Made by a program: the position numbers and the translations under genes. A stretch of 64,000 nt of DNA from Didymella arachidicola (taxonomy: Eukaryota > Ascomycota > Dothideomycetes > Pleosporales > Didymellaceae): the NCBI GenBank assembly GCA_016630955.3, contig CM049989.1, positions 1,798,001 to 1,862,000 on the forward strand. The letters are read 5' to 3'. Below the pieces are notes generated by a model, which made no database searches, was not told the DNA's origin, and was given only the letters and a program-made list of their open reading frames with translations. Shown here piece after piece: positions 55,795 through 64,000 of this stretch (the first letter of the stretch is position 1; every line of letters starts with the position of its first letter).

Positions 55795-56670
55795 CTAGAC
55801 CCCGGGCTGAGGCACCGGAGTGTCGTGGTTCTCTTTCTTGACAAACTCGTCGAACCAGAACACAGCCTGCAGGAATGCCTGCTCTTTCGCAAACCGGCCC
55901 CGTGCATTCGCCAGATCGCCCTTGACACCAAAGCCATGCTCGACATCAGAGTACAGATTGATCTGGTACGGGACGCTCATCTCCTTGAGAATGTCCTCGG
56001 TCTCGCGCCTCTTCTCGACCGGAAAGATATGGTCAGTCTCAGCAGCAGCAATACTCAACGGGCCCTGGATGCCCTTGAGCTCCTCGACCTGCACAAAGCT
56101 CGGATGCGCAGTATATCCCGCATCCAAACCGCCGGGCTTCAACCAGCGGCAAACATACTTACCGCCGAAGCAATAACCAACGCCACCGAGCCTCTTTACA
56201 CCCAGCTCGCCGCGCAGTTGCTTGATGATGGAGGCGTAGATGGGATCGACGTCGCTCTCGCGCGGCATCTTGTTCTCCCTCCAGCTGGGGAAGTCGAAAT
56301 CCGCGGGCATAGGGCAGGGGATCTCGTTGCCGCGGAAGACGTCTGGGATGATGGTGTAGTAGCCGTTTGCCGCGAACTGGTCAGCGATGCTGGGATTGTT
56401 AGTGTGAGAGGGGATGGGCTGGATGGGTACGCACAGTCGCACGTTGGGGAACTCGAAGCCGAGGACGTCGGTCATGATCACGACGGCATTCTGCGTGCTG
56501 CGGTCTTCGGGGTAGATTTCGTATGCACGAACTATGGGACGGTCAGAGTTGGTTGCAGTGCGATGGGTGTGGAGGTATTCACTATCGCCAAAGGTCTTGA
56601 CTTCTCCTTTCGGTGTGCCTTTGTGCTTCACGCCAATCGCGCAGCACTTTTGTGCTGGGTGGGATGCCAT
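55795..56670 (-). CDS. Dienelactone hydrolase family protein
   Basis: An alpha/beta hydrolase of the carboxymethylenebutenolidase type. The whole region is open as one frame, but two GT-AG introns whose lengths are multiples of three are likely: 56582-56532 (51 nt) and 56434-56390 (45 nt). Removing them gives 259 residues and restores family-like text, GDIRAYEIYPEDRSTQNAVV and FPNVRLIADQFAANGYY. The catalytic triad is Cys135 (GYCFGG), Asp181 (ETDHIFP) and His213 (DVEHGFG). The family hydrolyses lactones in aromatic breakdown, but most fungal members have no proven substrate. It converges with the Ayg1-like gene, with stops only about 75 bp apart. Confidence 0.88.
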   Translation of the reverse strand: MASHPAQKCCAIGVKHKGTPKGEVKTFGDSEYLHTHRTATNSDRPIVRAYEIYPEDRSTQNAVVIMTDVLGFEFPNVRLCVPIQPIPSHTNNPSIADQFAANGYYTIIPDVFRGNEIPCPMPADFDFPSWRENKMPRESDVDPIYASIIKQLRGELGVKRLGGVGYCFGGKYVCRWLKPGGLDAGYTAHPSFVQVEELKGIQGPLSIAAAETDHIFPVEKRRETEDILKEMSVPYQINLYSDVEHGFGVKGDLANARGRFAKEQAFLQAVFWFDEFVKKENHDTPVPQPGV

Positions 56671-57053
56671 TTCGATGATTCTTGATATACCGGGTTTGAG
56701 GCGACTAGCTCTTCAAGAAGTAACAGCGGGCAGACTCGGTGCTTGATAGCAGGGCATGAGTACTGAATAAATACTTCTCCCATAATTAGGCTCGCAGGGG
56801 AGCTGGACGGAGCTTGCATAGTTGTAGCTGCCTGCCCCACGGCGGGGCACATGTGGGCAGCCGAAGACACAGCGCTGCGATCGCGCAGCTCCACGCTAAT
56901 CCATGGTTGGACATTGGTCGAGATAGAACGAAGAATTGCGCGGCAGTGGAGAGCAACAAGTGAGATACTTCCTAGAGAATGTGTTGGGTATCATGCTACT
57001 AAGTGATGTCCTGCAAGAGACTTTGAATATTTAGTACGCTGTCCCTCGTCCCG
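56671..57053. other. Intergenic between two leftward genes
   Basis: About 380 bp holding the dienelactone hydrolase promoter and the LENG1-like 3' end. Nothing else seen. Confidence 0.5.
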
Positions 57054-58073
57054 CTATCTCCGTCTGCGAGGACTCGGGCTTCTGCGGTGTCGCGACGAGG
57101 AGTGTCGACTTCGGTACTCTCGATCTCGGTGTCGATCTCGACTGCGACTGCGTGATCTGTCTCTGCGATGCACATGCTTGTGTCTGCGCTCTTGCCCGGG
57201 ACTTTGGCTTCGACTTCGGCTGCGGTGATGACTGCTCTTGTGGTGCCTGCTCTCCCTGTCCTCGCTCTCCTGGACATGTCTCAGCTCCCTCAGCTCGCGC
57301 TTGCGCTCGTCTGACCATTTCTTCTTATCTTCTCTCGACTTCCTCAACTGGACCTGGGCCTTCTGCATAAATGCAAAGGGGTCGCTGGAGGAAATTCGCG
57401 CCTGCTCCCGCTCTTGGCGGCGTGGGTCCTCGTTGCCCCATACGTTCTTGCTCTCTAGCCCAGGGTACAGCACTGCGCTGTGCTCGTCTGCAGCACGAGG
57501 CGTGCTCTGTTGTGCGGTGTACCAGGGCTGATGCAGCCCATTCTTGCCTGCTGCGTTGGAGAAGCGCATGGTGTACTGGTCCTCGAAGGCCTGCTCTTTC
57601 TTGCGCTTCTCCTTCTCGGCCTCGGCATTCTTCTCGCGCTTGATGGCCTCCTTGATGTCCACTGGGAAGAGATCAATGTGGCCGGCGTGGTCAGTCAAGG
57701 GCGCGTCGCTCGTAGGCTTGCGCAGCCTCACGACGTTCGAGTCGTCTGCGTCTCCGTCTTTGGGCTTGGTCGCCGACGCAGCCAGCCGAATGTCCATGTC
57801 GGTGTCATCCTCGCCCCTCAGCTTGCGCCTCTTCTTGTCGTGGCCGTGTCTGTCCCTCGGTGCTCTGCCGCCCTCGAGGCTGTCTTCTTCGGGCAACGGT
57901 GGCGGTGTGCGGCCTCGCAGGATGGCAGCGCGTCGCTCGGCATCGAGCTCTTGCATGCGCTGGTCGGCGGCATGTTCGCGCGCGGCCGCAGCCTCCTCGT
58001 CGGCCTTGACGCGGGCGATGTTGGCGGCGTTGTAGACGTTCCATGACTTCTTGCCCAGCAGGTGGAGCGGCAT
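57054..58073 (-). CDS. LENG1-like protein with Cir_N domain (splicing-associated)
   Basis: A 339-residue protein starting MPLHLLGKKSWNVYNAANI, the Cir_N/LENG1 signature. A highly charged coiled-coil follows (ARVKADEEAAAAREHAADQR). The middle holds a conserved-looking segment, HIDLFPVDIKEAIKREKNAE, and NGLHQPWYTAQQ. The last 80 residues are an Arg/Ser (RS)-rich tail ending in SPSPRRRR, typical of nuclear splicing factors. Related Cir_N proteins (for example CWC25) join the spliceosome, so a nuclear RNA role is likely but inferred. A single exon, with the start at the first ATG of the frame. Confidence 0.85.
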   Translation of the reverse strand: MPLHLLGKKSWNVYNAANIARVKADEEAAAAREHAADQRMQELDAERRAAILRGRTPPPLPEEDSLEGGRAPRDRHGHDKKRRKLRGEDDTDMDIRLAASATKPKDGDADDSNVVRLRKPTSDAPLTDHAGHIDLFPVDIKEAIKREKNAEAEKEKRKKEQAFEDQYTMRFSNAAGKNGLHQPWYTAQQSTPRAADEHSAVLYPGLESKNVWGNEDPRRQEREQARISSSDPFAFMQKAQVQLRKSREDKKKWSDERKRELRELRHVQESEDRESRHHKSSHHRSRSRSQSPGQERRHKHVHRRDRSRSRSRDRHRDREYRSRHSSSRHRRSPSPRRRR

Positions 58074-58705
58074 CGTGGTTGCTTGCCAGCGTCGGCCGGG
58101 CGGTGAGGCGCTAGGTCATGGTGCAGCAGCGCAGCAGTGCAGCAGTGCAGGGCCGTGCAGGGCCGGGCAGGAGCAGCAAGCTTCGGTGATCGCTGCATGG
58201 TTGATCAAGTTCGCGCCCGCGGCAGGGCGGGACAACGGTAGGAGGACCCACAGTCAGCTAATCAGCTTCACCCAGCGCCATAGCTCGCGCCTCCCCGCAA
58301 TGGCTCCCCGGCCAACTGGGCGGTCCGCAGTCAGCTCCCGCTCGCCTGCGCCGCTGAGACTTTGTCCTGGACATGCGCCTGCTGCACTGTCATCCCGGAT
58401 TGCCGATCACCCGGGCCATCGCCTGGGCCATCACTTGTGTCAATACGAGCCCGCCTGCGCCGCCGCCCGTCCAGAGAGAACGGCTCGCGCTCCCCAACCA
58501 CCTCTCCGCGGCATCCTTCTCCACCGAGCTGCCGTGTGCCTAGCCTTCAACACCTCCTCTCGATCATGTGCGACTCGAGAGCTGAGGTTGGGCCAAAAAG
58601 CAATTCTCCATTGACATCGACACACTGTTCGCGCGTGCCCGCACATCCCCTCCGTCTCCGCGCCGGACTTCCTCCACGCAATTGACCCCCACACGAACCT
58701 GAACA
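58074..58705. promoter_or_regulatory. Divergent promoter region
   Basis: About 630 bp between the start codons of the LENG1-like gene and the hypothetical gene at 58706. It contains a short GCAGCAGTGCAGCAGTGCAGGGCCGTGCAGGG-type imperfect repeat around 58122-58170. No gene seen. Confidence 0.45.
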
Positions 58706-59523
58706 ATGCCCACCTGGCTGGTGCATGGCTTCCGCTGGCCACGCGCTCAAGTACGCATCCACACCATCCTCCAGAACCTCGACGATGTGGCTCCAGAGTG
58801 GGTCATGGCCCCCGCCACTCAGGCCTGCTTGCACAAAAACTTCAACGAGCAGTGGCCTGAGATTATGGCGCGCCTGCCCGACCTGCGATTCATCGAGCAA
58901 TACGATCCAGAAGACCTCACAGTCAAGGACCAGCCCTACGCTTACGTCTGCGACCAGGTCCATGATATCAAGCTGGGCATAGACATGGATGAGACACGAG
59001 GAGGCGGGGTATCAGATGAGCAATTGGCAGCCATAGCAGAGCTCAGAGACAAGGTCACTCCAGATGCAAAGCTGGGTTGGTTTGTAGTGGTCAATGGCGA
59101 CGTAGAGCGCTGGGCGCCGCCTGTGGAAGACGAAGACGAGCTGCAGGATTACGACGACGAAGAGGAGGCCGAGACAAAGACGCTCAGTCCACCAGCCAGA
59201 AGTCCTAGAAGCAGCCTGTGGACAGGTAGTAACAGCGACACGGCGAATGGGCAGGAATCAGCAAGGCCCTCGACAAGTCGAAGCGTGAAGAACTGGATAG
59301 GCGGATTCATACGCAAAACAAAAAGGTACAACCACCGGCACAACATCCACGTCCAGAAACTGACCGCCACAGCTCTAAAAGTTTGAGAAGCGAAGCACGA
59401 GCGAAGACGCCACCTCCCGTGCCGCCGTTACCACCAATGTCGCCAAAGCAAGCCTTGCAATCACCACCACCCAGGACGGCCAACGGGAAAGCACCTATGC
59501 CACTTCGACCAGCTGTAAAATGA
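58706..59523 (+). CDS. Conserved fungal hypothetical protein
   Basis: A 256-residue protein from exons 58706-59325 and 59373-59523 (47-nt intron with an ACTGACC branch site). Without splicing the frame stops at 59386; spliced, it gains a proline-rich end (TPPPVPPLPPMSPKQAL) typical of an SH3-binding tail. The first 110 residues look well ordered: MPTWLVHGFRWPRAQVRIHT, then EWVMAPATQACL and FIEQYDPEDLTVKDQPYAYV. I recall similar uncharacterised fungal proteins with this start but cannot name a function. An acidic linker (DEDELQDYDDEEEAE) precedes the C-terminal part. Confidence 0.8.
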
Positions 59524-60062
59524 AAAAAAAAAAAAAGTGATTCAAGAGAGATGAGATGTGATGAGATGCACGAGTCCACAACCTTTTTCGGCGAGACACA
59601 CGGCTAATGCCATGAAGGTGTTTGTGAAATAGTCCAGAGTCGCAAAGTATATAGAAACGCAATCAGTTGAATACCGATATCTTACCACATACATCTCCAT
59701 ACTCTGTATAAATCTACTTTTCGTGAGTTCCTACAGTATATTTGTACAACAACAGAGACGATGCTGTCGCAAACACACCTTTGTGGTTAGCGGCCGTTCA
59801 CGTGACCTCGCGATAGCTAAGCTTTCAGGTCACAACTTCTGGCACGGCGAGTTGATCTTTTCTCGACCCTGCGCTCGACCCTCTCCTCGCACAAACCCCT
59901 CTGATATCGCCGAAGCTCCAGTAGCTTGACACAGCAGCAATATAGTAGCTACTGCCATCAACCGTCGCGGAAGCCTGAACGCCGAACAACAGCTGCTGGG
60001 CGCTCCGCAGCCCGCGCAACGAACCACGACCACGCACCGACAGACCGCTGAACACCGCCAAA
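59524..60062. other. Intergenic upstream of PRP6
   Basis: About 540 bp. It starts with a run of 14 A right after the preceding stop codon (59524-59537) and contains the PRP6 promoter. Nothing else seen. Confidence 0.5.
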
Positions 60063-62956
60063 ATGAGTAGACGCGACTTCTTGTCCATGCCCGCGCCCGA
60101 GAACTACGTAGCTGGTCTCGGGCGTGGTGCCACCGGATTCACAACTCGGAGTGATCTGGGCCCGGCGCGCGAGGGTCCCTCAGAGGAGCAGATGAAGGAG
60201 ATGCTGGCAAAGCGTGCCGCGTCTCTTGGTCAAGCTGCGCCTTCTGCCTACGGAGTCACAGAGAAGAAAGAGGAGGAAGACGATGAGGCAGATCGTTTCC
60301 AGGACCCCGACAATGAAGTCGGACTGTTCTCGAGTGGCATGAACTACGACAAGGACGACGACGAGGCAGACCGAATCTACCAGGAAGTGGACGAGAAGAT
60401 GGATAAGCGGCGGCGAGCTAGAAGGTTAGTACCCATATTTTCCTACTCCCCTGCCCTACAATCTTGTGTTTCGAAATATTCATCGTGTTTTTGCCACGAA
60501 CAGATACCGATGTCCGACCTAGGGAAGCTCGCGAGCAACAAGAACGAGACGACTACGAGAAGAACAACCCGAAGATCCAACTTCAATTCGCCGACCTCAA
60601 GCGTGCACTGAGCGGCGTCTCCGAAGAGGAATGGGCAGCGCTGCCCGAGGTAGGAGACATGACAGGAAGAGCGAAGCGCGCAAGAGAGGCCCGTATGGCG
60701 AACGCACGATCGTACGCGGTACCTGACAGCGTTCTGGCGGCGGGCGCCAGGTCGGGCGAGCTTGAGACGTCCATCGCCACAGATGACTCGAGTTCCGGGA
60801 CAATGACCAACTTTGCATCCATTGGTGCTGCGCAACAGTCGGCACTGCAAGTTCGACTCGATTCGGCGGCAGCATCTAGTGGCGCTGGTACGCAAACAAC
60901 AACAACTTCCGGGACTGCCACCGTCGATCCGAAAGGGTATCTGACGGCTTTGGACAAGAAGGAAATGCAAGGCGGCGAAGTGCCCGTGGAAGATATCAAT
61001 CGAGCGCGAGTGCTGCTGGAATCTGCGGTCAAGACGAACGTCACCAACGGTCCCGGCTACGTCGCGCTGGCACGTCTGGAAGAAGTCGCGGGCAAAATCC
61101 ACACCGCTAAGAAAGTCATCCAGAAGGGATGCGAAATGTGTCCAAAGTCGATAGTCGTGTGGGAAGAGGCTATCAGATTGAATCGCGAGCAGTTACACAA
61201 TGCAAAAGTCATTGCGGCGAACGGTATCAAGCTGAACCCCAAGGCTATTGTACTATGGAAGGCAGCAATCGATCTAGAGCAAACACCGGCCGCCAGGAAG
61301 AAGGTTACCCGGCAAGCGCTCGATCACAATCCCCAGTCCGTGGAGCTATGGAAGACACTGATCAACGACACCGAGGATATCGAGAACGTCAAGCTGTTAT
61401 TCGCAAAGGCTACAGAAACAGTGCCGCTGTCGGAAGAGCTTTGGATCTCCTATGCGCGTGTAAGCGACGCAGATGCGGCCCAACAGGTACTGAATAAGGC
61501 TCGCAAAGCCATACCTACCAGTTGGGCCATCTGGGTGCAGGCTTGCAGATTACAGGAAGAGCTTGGAAAGGTGGACATCTGCGACAGAATCATGGAGCGT
61601 GCAGTCAAGGCTCTGATCAAGGAGAATGCCATGATCAAGCGTGAGGAATGGCTGGCCCAAGCTGAGGTCTGTGAAGAGGAGAATGACAAAGTCACAGCGG
61701 CTTCGATTGTCAAGGCGACCATTGGTTGGGGTCTTGATGAAGATGATGAACGACGCGACATCTGGCTCGAGGACGCGAAGAGCATTTCCAATAGAGGCCA
61801 CTACGAGACCGCAAGAGCTATTCTCGGCCACTGTGTATCCGTGTTTCCGTACTCGACAACTGTGTGGCATGCGTCTGCCGACCTTGAGAAGCACCACGGA
61901 GATACTGAGTCTCTACTTAGCGTGCTCGAGCGTGCCGTCAACGCCTGTCCCAACTCAGAGTCGCTATGGCTGCTGTACGCACGAGAAAGGTGGCAGGCTG
62001 GAGACATCGAGGGCGCTCGTCAGGTCCTGGGTCGCTCGTTCGAGCAGCTGCCTGGTAACGAAAACCTGTACACACGGGCTGTCGACTTTGAAGCGGATGC
62101 CGGCAACTACGAGCAAGCGCGAAGCTTTTTGAAGGTGGCACGAGACTCCGCAGCCACCGATCGCATATTCATGAAATCCGCAGTTCTGGAGCGCCAGCTT
62201 GGAGACTTTGAAACCGCAATCGACATCTGCAATCAGGGCCTGCAAAACTGGCCTGGCAGCTGGAAACTCCACGCCATCAAAGGCCAGATCTACGAACAAC
62301 TCTCCAAGCTCAAAGAAGCCCAGGAAGCCCTCAGCATCGGCACCCGCGCCGCACCAAAAGCTCCCATGCTATACATCCTCCTCGCCCGCATCCAAGAAAA
62401 AACCGGCGCCATCGTCAAAGCCCGCTCCACGCTCGACCGCGGCCGCCAACAGAACCCAAAAACCCCCTCCCTCCTCTGCGAAGCCGTCCGCCTCGAGCGC
62501 CGGCGCCCCGACCTCCCCGCCGCGCAAAAAGTAATGGCCACCGCCCTCCAAGAATGCCCCACCTCAGGCCTCCTCTGGGCCGAGAAAATAATGCATCTCG
62601 AGCCCCGCACCCAGCGCAAACCCCGCGCCCTCGAAGCCATCAAGAAAGTCGAAAAGGACCCCCTCCTCTTCGTCGTCGTCGCCCGCATCTTCTGGTCCGA
62701 GCGCCGCCTCGACAAGGCCGCTACTTGGTTCACAAAGGCGGTGGTCCTGGATCCGGATTTTGGCGATGCGTGGGTTTGGTATTACAAGTTTCTGGAGCAG
62801 CATGGGACTGAGGAGAAGAAGGCCGAGGTCATCGCCAAGGCGGCGTTGGCGGAGCCGAAGCATGGGGAGGTGTGGCAGGCTGTGAATAAGGATCCGCGGA
62901 ATGCGAGGTTGGGCGTGGAGGAGGTGCTTAAGCTCGCTGCGGCGAAGGCGGAGTAG
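60063..62956 (+). CDS. PRP6: Pre-mRNA splicing factor PRP6 (PRP1/ANT-1 type), HAT/TPR repeats
   Basis: A component of the U4/U6.U5 tri-snRNP. Exons 60063-60424 and 60523-62956 (98-nt intron) give 931 residues, the usual size. The N-terminal PRP1 domain runs to about 150: RRDFLSMPAPENYVAGLGRG, then DKDDDEADRIYQEVDEKMD. I chose the acceptor at 60522 because it restores RRREAREQQERDDYEKNNPK. From about 290 on there are tandem helical HAT/TPR repeats with typical Trp-Ala/Glu spacing (CPKSIVVWEEAIRL, NPKAIVLWKAAIDL, IPTSWAIWVQACRL, NPKTPSLLCEAVRL). It ends in KLAAAKAE. Codon use becomes strikingly C-ending between about 62270 and 62720. A single-copy housekeeping gene in related fungi. Confidence 0.94.
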
Positions 62957-63389
62957 TGGACTTGTGCCACTTGAGGATTCCGTTTGGAGGTTTGGTGCGA
63001 AGGGGTTGGGTTCGCGTCGTGGAAATACCCTATGGTTGATCAGACATATTATCCAACGATGATCGTTTCTTCTCTGTGCAGATACTCAAAGCGAACTCAC
63101 AAACAATTCACCCATGTACCTAGCATAAACACTATCATCTCGCTATCCTTGGTCAGCCTCATCACGCTCCCTCCCCACCACCACCGAACGAATCTGCTCA
63201 AGAACCCAAGCAGGAAAAAAACGCAAACAAGGATATTTCTTCATTCTGCAGCCACAGGCTGGCAATTTCAAGCAGAGCACCACAATTCCACAACGGTATG
63301 GCTCGCTCGAGACGTGTGTCATGTCATTACTCGCTAACATACATCTAGAAGCCACACAGCCCGAGGCCGGTGCCAACGAAACGATGAAT
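62957..63389. other. Intergenic between convergent PRP6 and phosphoketolase
   Basis: About 430 bp between two stop codons. It contains copy B of the 138-bp repeat (63240-63377), starting 13 nt from the phosphoketolase stop. Confidence 0.5.
63240..63377 (-). repeat. 138-bp dispersed repeat, copy B
   Basis: The partner of 37230-37367 in opposite orientation, about 80% identical over the full 138 bp. It lies just downstream of the phosphoketolase stop and in sense with that gene. Most differences are transitions. Confidence 0.8.
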
Positions 63390-64000
63390 CTAAAACGGCC
63401 AAACCCAGTCATCAATCTCCTTGGGATCCAGTCCCTCATGGTAGGAGTAATTCTTCGCCTTGATCTGCTCGTTCAGCATCGCCTCGCGGGCCGCCGCACC
63501 CTTGTTGCCCAACCCCGCAATGCGATCGATGGCGTTGATAGCCAAGCTGTAACGATCAGTACCGTTGCGGATAGCAAGCTCGAGCGGGGTGTCGATATTG
63601 CCTTTTTCCCTGTATCCAGTGACGAGGAGGTTCTGCTGCCCCTTACGGCCGTACGTCAGACGGTGGATCAACCAGGGGTACGAGTGGAAGTTGAAGATGC
63701 AGGGTACGTTGTCTGTGAAGATGGCTTTCCACTCGTGTGCTTGCAGGCCGTGAGGGTGCTCGCTTGCGTCGATTAGTTTGAAGAGGTCGACGACGTTGAC
63801 GAAGCGGATTTTGAGCTGGGGTAGGTGGGTGCGGAGGAGAGCGGTGGCTGCGAGGGCTTCGTGGGTGGAGACGTCGCCGCAGGACGCCATGACTACGTCG
63901 GGCTCCGAGCCCGCGTCGTTGGATGCGAAGTCCCAGATCCCAACGCCCTTTGAGCAATGCTCGATGGCCTGGTCCATGGTGAGGAATTGCAAGTGCTCCT
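63390..64000 (-). CDS. Phosphoketolase, C-terminal part (cut by window edge)
   Basis: The last 202 codons of a xylulose-5-phosphate/fructose-6-phosphate phosphoketolase, a thiamine-diphosphate enzyme that splits sugar phosphates into acetyl phosphate and a shorter sugar. The frame is open to the window end and no start codon is expected here. The text matches the C-terminal XFP domain: PDVVMASCGDVSTHEALAA, LKIRFVNVVDLFKL, then FNFHSYPWLIHRLTYGR and LELAIRNGTDRYSLAINAID. It ends DPKEIDDWVWPF. The rest of the protein (about three quarters) lies beyond 64000. Confidence 0.9.
   Translation of the reverse strand, partial: EHLQFLTMDQAIEHCSKGVGIWDFASNDAGSEPDVVMASCGDVSTHEALAATALLRTHLPQLKIRFVNVVDLFKLIDASEHPHGLQAHEWKAIFTDNVPCIFNFHSYPWLIHRLTYGRKGQQNLLVTGYREKGNIDTPLELAIRNGTDRYSLAINAIDRIAGLGNKGAAAREAMLNEQIKAKNYSYHEGLDPKEIDDWVWPF

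Noticed and set aside
55825..56685. Open frame of 286 codons on the plus strand
   Set aside because: It is antisense to the dienelactone hydrolase, whose triad and family text are clear.
60425..60509. Earlier acceptor for the PRP6 intron (ACAG at about 60510)
   Set aside because: The later acceptor at 60522 restores the conserved RREAREQQERDDYE text; the earlier one does not.
1..64000. CRISPR arrays, rRNA genes, bacterial-type operons or riboswitches
   Set aside because: None seen; the window is clearly fungal nuclear DNA with spliced single genes.

Overview
This window is nuclear DNA of a filamentous ascomycete (Pezizomycotina; a dothideomycete is my best guess from gene content, not proven). 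Signs of this are dense single genes on both strands, spliceosomal introns of about 43-131 nt (most 45-55) with fungal donor, branch and acceptor signals, and a typical ascomycete set: SWE1/Wee1 kinase, hexokinase, PRP6, a CRH-type wall transglycosylase, an Ayg1-like hydrolase and pogo/Fot1 transposons. Exon joins were made by eye, and each is supported by frame continuity and a family-like protein sequence across the junction.

Layout. 1-8.5 kb: a small secreted protein (-), a fungal hypothetical (+), a PL20 glucuronan lyase (+), the wreck of an FAD monooxygenase (-) and a short-chain dehydrogenase (+). 9-15.4 kb: mitochondrial metabolism, with succinyl-CoA:3-ketoacid CoA-transferase (+), a cupin protein (-) and an MDL1-like ABC transporter (-). 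15.6-17.4 kb: a complete but broken pogo/Fot1 element with matching terminal inverted repeats. 18-22.7 kb: RNA 3'-terminal phosphate cyclase (+), degraded coding remnants, and two fungal hypotheticals. 22.9-28.3 kb: a divergent pair, a DUF7708-type STAND-like protein with no usable P-loop (-) and a six-exon AAA+ ATPase (+). 28.6-33.7 kb: a GPI-anchored GH16 CRH transglycosylase (-) and a long disordered protein (-). 35.5-37.1 kb: an aquaporin (+). 37.2-41.2 kb: a 138-bp repeat, an intron-bearing tRNA-Asn, and a 2.6-kb pogo/Fot1 element with 436-bp AT-rich inverted repeats.

42.7-46.3 kb: SWE1 kinase (-), followed by about 3.5 kb without a gene. 49.8-58.1 kb: hexokinase (-), a hypothetical (+), an Ayg1-like hydrolase (+), a dienelactone hydrolase (-) and a LENG1/Cir_N protein (-). 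58.7-64 kb: a fungal hypothetical (+), PRP6 (+) and the 3' end of phosphoketolase (-), which runs off the window.

There is no operon and no clear biosynthetic cluster; most neighbours look functionally independent. The possible functional pair is the divergent DUF7708/AAA+ ATPase locus. The other unexplained structure is the 138-bp sequence found twice (37.23-37.37 and 63.24-63.38 kb), each time downstream of a gene and in that gene's sense orientation. Both transposons sit in gene-poor gaps at TA targets, and their transposase reading frames are broken by stops that C-to-T changes in glutamine codons would explain.
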